DNA from: Dermatophagoides farinae
Taxonomy: Eukaryota; Arthropoda; Arachnida; Sarcoptiformes; Pyroglyphidae
Assembly: GCF_024713945.1 (NCBI RefSeq)
Contig: NC_134684.1
Location: forward strand, 1,283,001 to 1,347,000
DNA: 64,000 nt
Direction: 5' to 3'
Shown: one piece after another, positions 1 through 13,832 of the stretch
Layout: each line of letters begins with the position of its first letter
Numbering within the stretch: position 1 is the stretch's first letter
Program-made: the position numbers and the translations under genes
Notes under the pieces: model-generated
What the model was told of the DNA's origin: nothing
Database searches by the model: none
The model's input: only the letters and a program-made list of their open reading frames with translations

Positions 1-1325
1 CGATCAAAATATCCGTTTCATTGATATTGGAATTGATGATAATGTGAAAAATTCTACTTTATGACCACTATATATATCGGAAATGTAGGAATTACCGAAG
101 AATATTCCTCCATTTTTTTTACCAATACAATCTTTATATTTCATTTCTAGAAAAATTATCGATTGATTTGTAGCCAAAGAAAAAAAAAATGACACGGCTT
201 TGTCTGTTTAAATTTGTTAATTTGAATGAACCAAAAAAACAACTTGCATTTTGTCCAAATGAAATCTTGTCATTCTCATCATCATCATCATCGTCATTGC
301 TGAAAGATATTATGATACACAAAATGAAATGACAGAACGAAAAGTTTTTCTTTCACACTAACTGTCAAAAAATTCTTCACGAAACAAACAAACAAACGAA
401 TAAACAGAAAAAAACAACTACCCAGGCAAATATATTTTGAATTGGCGTGTGAAAAACTTTTCTCTTTTTCAAGAAGACTGTCGTCCGTTTGTATTGTAAG
501 TCATAAAAAAAAGATTCATAGAATCAACGACACTATAAACGAGGATTTTTTTTTTGGTTTGGTTTGGTTTGGTTTAGTTTGGTGTTGATTTTGCATGATT
601 TTTTGCTGTGTGTTTCGATAATTAATTACAATGCTCAAGATAAAATAGACCTTGTGTCTTGGTGTCAAATTTTTTCTGAAAACAGGTCTGATTTGATCAA
701 AAAAAAAGAAAAAAAATAAACAGGTCCTATACAATACAATCGACAATCGCACAATCACACAAACAAAATGTCATGTCACTGACATTTATATATATTTTAC
801 AAGTCAATGAAGGAAAATTGATTGAAAAATTGTTGATTTCAAAAAAAAAACACCAAATTCTTCCTTTGATGATAATGTGTGTGTGTGTGTGCGTGTTTAT
901 AATAAGCAGGAACAAGCAGGGTATTTTTTCATTTTCATTTTTCTTGTTTTGTTCTGTCGGTGGCCTGTGTTTGTGTAATGTATACAAATCGAACAACAAC
1001 AACAACAAAAAATGAACTCGATTTTTATTTTTGTATAAACAATTAAAAGAAAGAAGAAAAAATTACCACAACCACCACACAACAAGGATTTGTCGTGAAA
1101 TTAAAAAAAAAAAAACAAAATGTGAATAACCAAACAAAAACGAGCAAGATAGAGAGAGAGAGAGAGAGATGAAGATAAAATTAAAACATCACCTAAAACC
1201 AATTTTTTTTCTCGTCTTTTCTCAAGAAAAATAAAAATCAAAAATCTTACAGGCCATATCCATACACAGGCTGAGATAAACAGACGTTGCATTCATTAAA
1301 AGCAATTTTCATAAAAATCGACCAT

Positions 1326-1362
1326 TCATCCATCCATCCATCCATCCATCCAGCCATCCATA
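1326..1362. repeat. (ATCC)n tetranucleotide microsatellite
   Basis: About eight near-perfect copies of CATC/ATCC in a row, with one interruption (CAGCC). It lies in the gene-poor left half. Confidence 0.9.
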
Positions 1363-1942
1363 CATCCAAGTGCATTTTATCATAAATCTCGAATATATAC
1401 AGAAATCTTGTAATTAAATAACAAAATAAACTAAACAATAACATACACTTGCACACACACACACACGGATGGGTAGTGTGTATTATACAACAGGATCCTT
1501 AATTATCAACAACAAAAAATGGTCATATTTGTCAACCAGCCAACCAACAACAACAACAACAACAACAGCCAATCAAAATTCGACCGATACCAATTTTTTT
1601 TATGGATTCACGAAAAAAAAGAAGGAAATGCTTTTTTTTTCGCCAAAAAAAAGATTAGATTTTCACATTTCTTTTCTTCAATACACACACACACACACAC
1701 ACATTGATTTTCCAGTGCAACAACTTTTTTCTTTTACACTCTGTGAATGAATGTGATGGCAAATTTTTTTTTCTTTTTTTTTGATTTTACACTAATAATA
1801 ATAATAACAATAAACGGCAATCTGTGTGTGTGTGTGTGTGTGCATCAATGATTACGCGATATGATGGTGATGATGATGATGAAAATACAAAAAATTTGTC
1901 TACAATAAGTAAAGCAGAAAATATTTGAATTATACGAAAACC

Positions 1943-1970
<28 letters not shown>
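1943..1970. repeat. Poly(A) tract of 28 bases
   Basis: An uninterrupted run of 28 A, among the longest homopolymers in the window. It is followed by AT-rich DNA. No target-site duplication or retroposed body was recognised in front of it, so it is listed as a simple repeat. Confidence 0.9.
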
Positions 1971-1977
<7 letters not shown>

Positions 1978-4900
1978 AAATCAAACACAAAAACCTACAA
2001 GAAAAGCCTTGTCGTTAAGTTTTTGTTTTAAATCTGTCAATGGACATTGCTATCATAGTCATCATTAAGATTTTGTGATAACCACACACATCTGTAATAT
2101 ATTTGACATGGCCTTGACAAATATCAAAAAAAAAAAGAAAGAAAGAGAGACAGGTCAAGAGCTTTACAATTGATTCTCTCTAGTGACAAGACAAAAACGA
2201 AAAAAGAAAATTTTTTTCTTCTCACTTTTCAGGAGAAAAAAATGGAAAATGTCAAACAAACAAAAAAAAAGCAAATTTAACCAACAAACGAGGTATGATG
2301 CAAACGCACACACACACACACACTTATTCTTATTCTTATTCTTGGGATAGAATAATAATATAAAAAAAACTTAACAACCGGCTAAAAAAAAAAAAATTCC
2401 GTAACGACATTTGAAAAAAAAATCAAACTTGGTGAATGTATGTGATGATCGTGATGACAGCCAGGAGAGAGTGTGCGAGAGAAAAAACAACTGAAACCCA
2501 AATAACACCATTGGTTTGTGCGCCATCATCATCATCACTACGATTCAAAACATTAGGCACATCATCATCATCATCATCATCGATATCTAGTGATCGAAAA
2601 GCTAATAAATAATTCATAGGACAGTCGTGAAACGACAAGAATAAGAAAGGAAAAGAAAAGAAAATCAGAATTCACTATCTCTCTACTTGGTGTGTGTTTT
2701 GTTCCAGAAAAAAAATATAAATAATCCTGCATATCCATTCAACACATTCCGCGCAAGTGATTTTTTTTTCAAATTCTTCTTACATACATAGATATATACA
2801 AGATATATATTCATTCACATTTTTTTTTTGTTATTCCTGTCATTATCATCATCATCATCATGATCATTGCGTATGAAATGAAAAATGTGTGTGTGTGTGT
2901 GTGTGTGTTTGGAGATGGCGGCAAAAAAAAAATTGAAAAATTCCGGAACCACCCCTTCTCCCCTCCAAAAAAAAAATGTCAACAACATTCTTTTTGACAA
3001 ATGCGATGACGACGACGACGACGGCAACACACCTATGTACACCTCGACAACAACGAACAAAAAAACTACAGCTACACACACACACACACAAAAACATATT
3101 GAAAAAATACCTTGTCAATTATAATGGTTGACAAGAATCCAGAATCAAAAAAAAAAAAAAAATTATTTCAACTTCACACTTATAATATGTCAGTTGAATG
3201 TCTACTTTTTTTTACATTCATATCATTGTCAGCCATCATCACAGTTGTAGTAGCAGCAGTAGTAGTGATAGGTCAAGAAAAATTTTAAATTAAAATTCCA
3301 ATCTCATTGTCTCATTCTGTATTGTTCACACACACATCATCATCATCATCATCATCATCATCATAGTCATTTAAATCACAGTGATACGTGAGAACATCTA
3401 TCATTGAACGTAAACGTTAGACCCAAAACGTAATTTCAATCAGTAATTCAATGGTGGTGATGGCCGTTGACTGAATGCCAGTGATTAGGTCAGCCGTAAA
3501 TTGTGTAGAATAGAGTGAAAAAAAATAGAAGATAATAGATAGATGGAGAAAGAAGAAGAAGAAGAAGAAGAAAAACAGCAAGAAAACAATAACAGTTAAC
3601 AACCACCGCAAACGAAATCAGCTTTAAAATTATTTACGATCAAATCACACACGAAATACACACACACACACACACACACACATATGGTGTAAAATTGAAT
3701 ACGATAGATTTAGATGGATGGTCATTTTCTTCTTTTTTTTTCCTGGATAGAATCCATTATTGGAGAATATTTGTGAAGATGATGATGATGATGATGAGTA
3801 TCGATAACCGTTGAAAAAAAATTAAATTTACCACCATCAAAATGATGGAATTGGTGGAATAAAAAAAAAAAATTTTTTCAAAAAATTTTCGTTTCAATTT
3901 TCCACGATAAACCCGGAATAAAATTATTCTTTACACATGGCCATTACATTTCCATTTCTTATTTTTTTTCATCTCATTTCAATCGTCATATCAATTGAAG
4001 AAAAACAAAAACAAAAAATGAATGAATGAATGAAGCTACCGGCAAAAGAAAAAGATAGGAACAACAACAACAACAGAATGAGCGAAAGGAAAAAAAGCGG
4101 AAAATAAGATTATAACAGCTTAGAATATATATATAAATATTGAAAGTCAATTTAAAGCAATGAGCATACATCATCATCATCATCATCAACATCATCAACA
4201 GCGACATCAACATCAACAACAACAAGATTGATCCAATGAAATGGATCACATATTTTTCCATTTTTTTTTCACTCTCTGTCTGTGTCTCTTCTTTTTCTTT
4301 CACACACACACACACACACAGTCAATAATCCAACACAAGACCATTTTTTTTTTGTTTTTGTTTTTCATCGAGAATAAAATTTAGCATTCAATATGTGTTT
4401 ACAGTCTTAACTCCTCACACAATATTTGGTCGATCCTTTCATCTCTTTTTTTTTTTGGTGTTTTGGTCTATTTTTTTTTGCTGGATGGATACCTACTTGG
4501 TACTTGGCCAAAAAGCTTTTGTGTGTGTGTGTGTGTGTGTGGATGGCACATTGAAAGAGTGGGATTTTTTTTTATTTTGGAGCACCGTTTCTAAAATAAC
4601 CGTATGTGAAAATAGGAAAAACAAATACGGACGCATCAATCAAAATGAAAAGTATGGGTACTCGATGCTGATGATGATGATGATGGTGATGGCAACCAAA
4701 TATACAAACTGGATGTGTAGTGAAAGAGAAAAAAGAAATTTTTTTTCTCTATTCCAAAGTAAAGACTAGATAGATGTTGATGATGGTGATGGTGATGGTG
4801 ATGATGATGGCAAAGATTGAATGCTAACAATAACAATAACCAAAACGAATGAACAAGAGAAACGAGATGAAAATGAAAATGGCGACCCCATATAGCAGTA

Positions 4901-7900
4901 GTAGTTCCTATCTTTGATTTTGGTTTAGTTTGAATGTTTTTATATAAAAGTATCGATAAAGTGATGATGATGATGATGATGATGATAATAGTGAATAATT
5001 GAACCGATCAAATCTCATCTTGGCATTCATCATTCACAGAAACTGACGTTTGTTGTTGTTGTTGTTGTTCAAGTTTTTTTTTTTCTATTTTAACATTGAT
5101 TCTTGTTGATGATGGCCGACTAGAAAAAATGAAAGGCCAACCAACCAACCAACCAACCGATCGACCGATGATGATGATGATGATGATGATGATGAATATT
5201 TGGGTTAGTATCGAATGCAAAGCACATCCGTTGTTCATTCATTTTAATTTTCTTTATCCATCTATCAATATAACCGCATACACACGAATATCAAAATCTT
5301 GAAACTTTTAAATCAAAAAAAAAAAAAAAAAAATCGAAAACAAAAAATTTCAAGTCCATCATCATTCATCAAATATGATGATAGCCCTTCACACGTCGTT
5401 TTGTTACCAAATGAATCCAATCATCAAAATGATCACATTTACATTGTTTTTTTTTCATACTCAAAAAAAAACCAATTCCACACACGCACACCAGGAATAT
5501 TTTTATTTTTTTTTTTGGCATTCTGATAATCACAATTTACAAACGAAAAAAAAACAAATTTGACATAACCAAATAAAAAATTTGAATTTAATTTTCGTTT
5601 TCGTTTTCGTTTTTTTTTCATTATTGCCATCATCGAGATAGCACAAAAAAATTCCTGAAATCAAGAATTTATTGGCAAATAGAATTTGATACAGCCAAGG
5701 TGGTGTTATTGTACATGTGTGACAGGAGAATAACAACCGACAACAGACAATTATTTTTCCCTGATGATGATGATGGTGATGTTGATGGTGACATTTGATC
5801 GTTATTGGTTTTTTTTCTACTATCCAAAAAACGAAGAATGAAACAGACAGACAATGATGGAAAAAGCATTTATCATTGGTGTCGAACATGCCTATTTATC
5901 TATCAAACGAAAACGAACGAAAAAAATTCAAACAAATCGATGTATCATTACTGTTGATATGCGAAAATTTTTTCTTCTTTCTTTTCGTATGAATTTTCAA
6001 ATACAATACCTGAAACAAATGATGATGATGATGATGATGATGCGACCATCAAAATTGAAACCGATCCAGAATCAAATAACGAAAATAACAACAACAACAA
6101 CAACAAAATAATGAATAGTCGATAGAGAGAGAGAGAGAACAATACCAAACACAAACATACACACACACACCAGCCATCATCAATTATTCTTTGTGTCAGC
6201 CAGGCAAGCAAGCAAGTAAGCAGAATCCAATAGAATGGAATCAATTTATAGTGAATCTTATAGCAAAAAAAAAAAAAAAAAAAAAAAGACAGGAGACAGG
6301 CAATAAAATAAAACGAAAACAAACAGGATGGCAACAACATCATCAAACAACTGTAGTATCATCATCATTGTCATGATGATGATGATGATCCAGGAATATT
6401 TTATTGGAAATAAAAAAAATTGATCCAGCTATAGATCCAGTAACCAGAAACGCACCTTTATGTGTGTGCGTTCCATAGAAAATGTGATTCGGCAATAGAT
6501 GATGATGATGATGATGTTTTTTTATCGCTACGATATAAATGCTATAAAGTCAGAATATAGATAGATAGATAGATAGATCAAATAAAATGTAAAAAGAATC
6601 CCCTTCAAAACAAAACAAAAAAAACCAGTAGATTGTTTTTTTTATTCTTGTTGTTGTTGCTGCTGTTGGTACATAAACGTATAGCATAAAAAAAGATAAG
6701 CGACAGAAACTCATTTTGCCAATGAAAAATGGTCATCGAAAATTTTTTTTGTTTTTTTTCATTCTTGTTTTAGCATCATACACACGGAAAACTTTTCCAC
6801 CACGACATCATATATAAACCTTTTAATTGATTCAAAAGATCATTTTTTTTTGCAGTTTTTGTCCAAACTGAATTGGATGAAAAAATGAAATAAAAACATA
6901 GACACAGTGAGAAAAGCCAAGGTAATCTATTATATGAAACGAGTGTCTGTGTGTGTGTGTGTGTGTGTGTCTGTTTGGATTCAAACTGATAAATTAAGTA
7001 AACAATGGAGAGAGAGAAAGAGAAAAAAAAATCTCTTGTACTTTGTATAAGGGTCAGGTATGTGTGTGTGTGTGTGTGGAACTAGCTAGCAGAAAACGAA
7101 AATCCCCAATAAATGTGGGGGAGTGAAAAACTTTTTTTTTCCATCACTGACGAAAACAAAACAAAAAAAATGTGTATATAAGCAGATTAAGCTCATCATT
7201 AATGATGATCATCAGCCATAAATTGAATTCCATTATTAATTGGTTAAATAACAAAATCAAATAAAAAAAAATAGCCAAAAAGGGAAAATGAAAAATCAAC
7301 CAGAATTTTATTACGTAGAAAAATATTATTGAAAAACTTTGAGATAGAAAGAAAAAAACAAAGGTGGTTGCATGGTTTCCAATGTCATTGACAACAAATA
7401 TAAAACGTATACATATTCGTAGCACATCACCTTTTTTTTCATTGCCTATGAATGAAACCTAATCTATTGTTCTGGTACACAACAACTCAAACAAGTTTTG
7501 AACTATGGATAGCAAACACACCGAAAATAAATTATCCAAAGTTCTGTGCCATTCATTCAATAGAAAGAGAAAAAGAGAGAGAGAAACCTAACCAAGAGGT
7601 CCATTGGGATTTTTATTTTTTTTTTATTTCTATTGGCTGCTTCTCTCATCGATTCTACTTTTTCCAATTGTGGCGTCAAAATTCGTCAAGAGAATTCTCT
7701 GCTCTCAAAAAAAAAACCAAACCAAACCAATTGGACTGGTATTGAACTGAACAACAAAACGAAACGGAACGAAAAAATTTAAACAAGACCAAAAAAACAA
7801 AAAACAAAACATTTGGTGCGTGTGGCCAGGCTAATTAATGATTGCAACAGTGACAACAACAACAACAACGAAAAAATCATAAGAAACAAAAGAAAACGAA

Positions 7901-10740
7901 AAAAACCTGGTGAAAAGAGATCAAAAGTCAAACAGAACAAAAAACAAAAGTAAAACAGATTCTTTGGATCCAGATAGTCCAAAAAAAACCAGCTTGATAT
8001 GACAGGCAGAGCCATTGCCCGGCTCAGTATTTTTTTTTCTCAGTTTTGTTTGCTAAAAAAAAGCAACTTAATTAGATTGATGTATATGTATGGAAATGAT
8101 GATGATGATGACGATGACGAATATCTGAACTTTGCAATATATCAAATAAAAGTTTCAATTTTTTCTTCTTCATTACTAGAATTCTGTCTCTCTCTGTGTG
8201 TTAGTCATATAAATCCAGAATTTGCAAAAAAAAAACTCTTCGATTCTTTAGACACCTATGTATACACAAACACACACAAAAAAAATTAAATAAAAAGAAC
8301 TGTCAATCTAGATCAATCTCTATAAATGGATGGATGGATAGATCGACACTTTCATTCATAGATGATGGTGAAATGACATTTCAATTCAAATAGACAACAG
8401 CAACAACAACAACAACAGGGTCACAACAGGATCAAATGATATTGATGATGTCAGTTTTTATATTTATATATAAAAAAAAAATTTTCGGTGACATTTTGTC
8501 TATCACACACTCTCACAATATACACAATAACTAAATCAACAACAACAACAACAACGAAAAAAAGGTTGACATAAATAATTTCGTTTTTGTCATTGCTATT
8601 CAATTCTTTATCCCATGTGACAAAAAAAAGCCAAAAATAAAAACTTTTCTTAAATCAGCCGGACATTTACTATTACACATTGCTCAAACTAGGGAGATGA
8701 AAAAAAAGTAATTCAATATGCAGGAACCTCTAAACTCATCATCATCAGGCTTAATGTTTTAGGATTTTATGGAAAGAAATGCTTAATGAGTTTGTAAATA
8801 AGATCGACCAATGAAGAGAGTGAAAAAAAAGAGAAAAAGTCAGCAATATTTTCGATTAGCGGCTTTTTCAAAATTTTTCTGTGAATGTTGAAATGAAAAA
8901 AAAAGTAAACGATGATGACGATGACGACGACTACGACTAATGACAAATTAAATCAAAGAAGAAAATGAAAGAAAGTAAGAAAGAAAGAAAACATCTGGAT
9001 TCCACATGTGTGGATTCAATAGTAGAACGAGATCACAAGGTGATATTCCGTGTGTATATGTGTGTGTGTGTGTGTATGTCTGTATGGCGGCCATGTCAAA
9101 TGTTTAAATCGTTTTTTTCGTTTTTTGGGTATTTGCCTGAACATTAAACTATATATATGACCTTTTTTCCACTAACGAAATATAACGCATTTATTCCTGG
9201 TTCATCTGGAAGAAAAAAATGAAAATCGATTTCCATTTATCCATTTAAGCAAACGACAACAACAACAACAAAAACACATAGACCTGTTTTTTTTTGTGTG
9301 TTCGCTCATAATAATAATAATGACCATAATGATCATCGTTTGGAAACAAAAACAAAAAAAAAATGCTAACCCCGTATAAACGACGATTTAGAAATGTCAG
9401 ATATTATCATTTTCTATAGACAGGAACCAAAAAAAAAAAAAAAAAAGGAAAGCAACAAAGATTCCCACACATACATACACACACACAGATGGTTTAATTA
9501 ATGATCAGAATTCGTCATTTTATTTTGTTTTTTTGCATACTCTAGGAAAAAAAAAACACATCAGACCGACACATATAATACACAGAAGGATGTTGTTCGA
9601 TTTGCAAAAAAGACCTTTTTTATTATTTCCCATAAGGTCAACAACGTCAGTGAAAAATGAAAAAAAAAGATTTAATCAAGAAGATCTGGATGAACAGGCC
9701 AATATACCAAATTTTTTTTTTTTTGGTTTCTTTCCCATTCCACTATAGTTTTTTCATCATCAATGACTAATTGATTGCAAAGTCAGAGACCTATCATGAT
9801 ATTGCCTATTTGCTCGAATATTTATTCATGATTCAACAAATATGCATAAATATTTATTACAAGTGTTTGTGTGTGTGTTGAGAAACATCAGCATTTCATA
9901 TATAAATAAATAAAATGGTTATATAGGAATGGTGGCGGTGGTGGTGGTAATGGTGGTGGTGGTGGAAACAATTTTTTTTTCAGTGAGGTTCAAACACACA
10001 CACAATAGCAGCAATATGCAAAGCAAAGTATAAAGAAAAAATGCCGCAGTAGCAGCAATTGATGATCAACAAATTTTTTTTTTACACTGAAACAAACGGA
10101 CAATTGCAATCAAGATTTGTAATCAAAAATAATGAAAAAAAAAACAAAGCTATATTGGATAGAAAAGCCAAACTAAATGTAAAATAAACTTTCAAAAAAA
10201 AAAAACCATCAAAAACTACAAACATGTGTGTACGAGAGAGAATGAGTGGGTGGATAGATGGTTTGACTTGTCTTATTTTCTCTATATATAGAGAGACACA
10301 TATACGACCATTCATTTCTTTTGGTCGCCAAATGACTAGTCATAATCATGACCAGTATAACATACTGGTAACTTTCTACTAGACCATAACAATCACTGAC
10401 AACAAAAAAAAAAATGATCAGAGTTTCAACGCATGTATGTTGACGATGATGATAATCCACACACACATGAACTTTTCTTTTGATTTTGATTTTAGATTAG
10501 CCATCATCATCATCAAAAAAAAAATGGTCATAAAGATGGCGATTGATGACAACCGTATCGAAAAAAAACCAGAAAAAAAGACAGGAAGAAGACTTACAAA
10601 CATGCATGCACTTACTACCAATCGACCAAATAAACAAACAAAGACAAATAAACCCATCCCCCTTCTTCCTTACAGAAATTCAACTTTGACTTTTTACCAT
10701 TCAATCTAGGTATACACACACAATACCCATCATTCTCTCT

Positions 10741-10762
10741 GTGTGTGTGTGTGTGTGTGTGT
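10741..10762. repeat. (GT)11 microsatellite
   Basis: Eleven uninterrupted GT units. It is one of dozens of (GT)n or (CA)n tracts spread over the left 42 kb. Confidence 0.9.
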
Positions 10763-12427
10763 CTCAAATGGCTACCAATATTTGATTGAATCGAAGTAAT
10801 TCGACCAACATGCACACACACACACAGACATAAATATAAACAAAAGAAGACCCTATGGTTTTTTTTTTTATTTAATGTTTGCCAAACATGTTTTTGTGTT
10901 TATCATCATCATCATCATCATTGATGATGATCAATTCATTTTCTATCATGTTCCAACAACAGAAAAAATTCATTCATTCATTTGAACAACAGACTCAAAT
11001 ATATGAAGCACGTTTGTTGATTCATGTCGTTTGTTTTTAAACGTGCAAACGAATGAATTGTACGCGTATCGAATCAGATGACTACCGTCCAACAGGAAAA
11101 AAACCAGATCCATATCTGATATGTATTTATGATGATGATGATGTGGCCAAACAGACTAACCAAACCAAACCAAACCAAACGACGGACCATTGCTGATTGA
11201 TTAAATGGTACAAAAAAAAAATGCAGTAAAGAGAGAGGTGGTTACTTTACAATTGAATATTAAACGTATACAGAATTGATCCAGACACACACACACACCA
11301 TATATATAAAGTGCAATCTAGAATTTTTTTCTTTTTTTGAACACAGATGTCCATAATGTGTTTAAATGGTCATGTGGTATATATATATATTGTATGTGCC
11401 AGTATGATGTTTTTGTTATGCTTTGATCATTTGAGATATATACACGTTAGTTAAAATGGTAAAAATAGGAAAAAAAACCAATGCCATATAAAACGGTAAG
11501 CTTTTTACAACCTGGTCGATTTAATATATCTTTCTGTGTATGTGTGTGTGTGTGTTGTAAATGAATGAATTGAATGCAGGAAGAATCCAATTAGGATTTT
11601 TTTTTTTATTTTATTGGGAAACAGCATGACCCGAATGATTGAATAAAGAATGAAGGCCATTTTCGATTTTTTTTTGTGGCTATACATGTGTGTACGATGA
11701 TCCATTTATTATTATGGATCAGGTGTAGTACAGTGACACATATAGTATCAAGAATAGTGGAGATTAATCTGCCACATTGAAGGCCGCAAGGGAACATACA
11801 CACACACATGAATTTGCAATAATGAAAATACAATAAGTGCTAAATAGAAAAAATGGCAGCAGCAGCAGCAGCAACAGCAACAATAGCAAAACCTAAACCA
11901 ACGCCAGAGAATATCAAGAGAATCCCTCAGGCGCATATACACACACATCCAAAATTGTATTGTATACAGGAATATTCAGGAATGTGTGTATACAGGATAA
12001 TCGATTCTGATGCACTCACACACACACACATACACACACACAGGAATAATCATCATTTTGAAAAGAAATAAAGTAAAATAATGATGGCGATTTTTCAACA
12101 TGGAATGATGATGATGATGATGATGGAATAAAGTAAACCTATTTAACATTTTTATTCTGTGGATGTGCAAGCAAAAGATGGAAAAAAAACCAACAAACAT
12201 ATAGCCACTACCATATATATAATAAATAAATCAACCAATGTACCTATGAATGAATGAATGAATGGCCATCACGCCATTTATGGTGTACCTAGACAACTTG
12301 TGTTGTGTTGTGTGTATTGAGGCCAATGATAATGCGCCCAATCGACATAGAATCTTGTGATGATACATTATGGTAAAGGTATAGTAGGTACATACCTCAT
12401 CATAGGTAACTGTAGCAGTCGCCAGCA

Positions 12428-12451
12428 TTTTTTTTTTTTTTTTTTTTTTTT
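12428..12451. repeat. Poly(T) tract of 24 bases
   Basis: An uninterrupted run of 24 T. Confidence 0.9.
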
Positions 12452-12820
12452 GGTTGCACAGCAACACGATATCATCATTTCTGAGATATATATATAGGTT
12501 GTGTATATTATTGGGTAGAAGTTATTACATAAAGAAAATACACACATACTACACTTCTATACACTACCTACATATACATACAAGACAAACAAGTTTTTTC
12601 AATAGCTAACATACACAGCTCCTACAAAATGGTAATAAAAATAATGTTACTGTAAATGAAAGGTGGTTTTCAAAAGACCACGACCACTAGAAAAAACCAG
12701 GTGTATTAAATATATATACAAGAGGCAGGTTTATATATAAATTCTATAGTTCATTATAAATAACCAGGTATATAAATGGATATAAATGGGCTGGATAGTG
12801 GGATAGTCTGTTTTCTATCT

Positions 12821-12865
12821 TGTATATACCTGTATGTGAATAGCAATAGCGTGTATATACCTGTA
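12821..12865. repeat. Pair of 14-bp direct repeats carrying TACCTG
   Basis: The 14-mer TGTATATACCTGTA occurs at 12,821-12,834 and again at 12,852-12,865, 31 bp apart start to start. Each contains the ZEB/Snail-type core TACCTG (reverse of CAGGTA). Confidence 0.7.
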
Positions 12866-13466
12866 AACACCACCTACTATTTATGAATCTGTCAACAACA
12901 ACAACAAAAGAAAAACATAAATAACAAATCTTTTCTTGTTTGATTAAGCATAAGAATATTCTTTATCATCAAACAAATACACTGAACATCTTTTTTTTCC
13001 GTTTGTCAAAAAAAAAAAAAATGGGCCATCCATTAACATTATGCTCATATTATTATAACAACAATAGAAGTGTAATATAGTAATATGACAAAACCAAAAA
13101 GTGTATATGTCAAATACTCATTCACATTGTAACGTGTATATAATTCGAGTACGTGTATAAGAGCACGTGTCATTGTTTCAAATAGCAAATGATTAATCAC
13201 TTTTTTTTTTGGATGGGATAAAATGGATCAAGCGTACATAGTAGTAATAGTAGTAGTAATAGTAACCTTATATTTACCGTTAGAGAAACAAAAAAAAAAA
13301 CTTCAATTCAAAACTAGAGGTAGATGATGATCATCATGTACTTATTATTATACAGAATATTCTAATTAGTGACGCATGACTTTGTGCAGGAAAACAAAAA
13401 AAAAATGAAAGAAAGAATCCAAAAGATTCATCTCTCTCTCTCTATCGATAACATTGTAGTAATGTA

Positions 13467-13470
<4 letters not shown>

Positions 13471-13535
<65 letters not shown>
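13471..13535. repeat. (TC)n tract of 65 bp
   Basis: The longest perfect dinucleotide tract in the window: uninterrupted TC over about 32 units, preceded 40 bp earlier by a shorter CT run and followed by a (CGT)n block at about 13,553-13,570. In arthropods GA/TC tracts can be bound by GAGA-type factors; here that is only a possibility. Confidence 0.95.
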
Positions 13536-13536
<1 letters not shown>

Positions 13537-13798
13537 ATTAAACTCTGATAGTCGTCGTCGTCGTCGTCGTTTACGTTTCATCTGTAAAAAAAAATGGTCT
13601 GATAATTTATAGCTTTCGTTTTTAACAAAAAGCACCACTTTATGTCATAAAAAGATCTATATATATATATATATGGTACGTGCAGCACGTGTGTTATATA
13701 TGCATCATCATCATCATCATCATCACGGCACATTGACTACATTTTACTGTTATGTATACAAATCTAAATCAGAAATGAATCTTTCCCAACAACGACGA

Positions 13799-13832
<34 letters not shown>

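Larger units (their letters stand above)
1..12239. other. Gene-free, microsatellite-rich DNA; probable distal part of a giant intron
   Basis: I see no supportable exon here. The stretch is a dense mix of A/T runs, (CA)n or (GT)n, (GAT)n or (ATC)n, (CAA)n and GA tracts separated by short AT-rich spacers. Every long open frame in it reads through such repeats (poly-H, poly-D, poly-M, THTHTH), so none is credited. Because the ZEB/zfh1-like exon at 31,971-32,277 on the minus strand has a donor pointing this way and no downstream exon appears, this is best read as part of its first intron. That is inference; a separate small gene or non-coding RNA could be hidden here. Confidence 0.5.
12240..13430. 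promoter_or_regulatory. Low-repeat island in the gene desert, possible enhancer
   Basis: Compared with its surroundings this roughly 1.2 kb has few microsatellites (one T24 tract at 12,428-12,451) and more mixed sequence. It contains a tight group of CAGGTG, CAGGTT, CAGGTA, TACCTG and TACCTG hexamers between 12,698 and 12,863 and three ACGTG cores at 13,131-13,169. CAGGTA/G is the core bound by ZEB/zfh1 and Snail factors and also by Zelda-like factors; WACGTG is the core of bHLH-PAS sites. No ORF with splice signals was found. A regulatory role is inference. Confidence 0.35.

Noticed and set aside
3986-4315. 109-codon minus-strand frame with poly-M, poly-C and VCVC
   Set aside because: Typical of translated (GAT)n, (CAA)n and (CA)n microsatellites; the same holds for most long frames in 1-42 kb.
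10352-10372. CCAGTAT-AAC-ATACTGG palindrome
   Set aside because: A 7-bp stem is too common to be meaningful alone.
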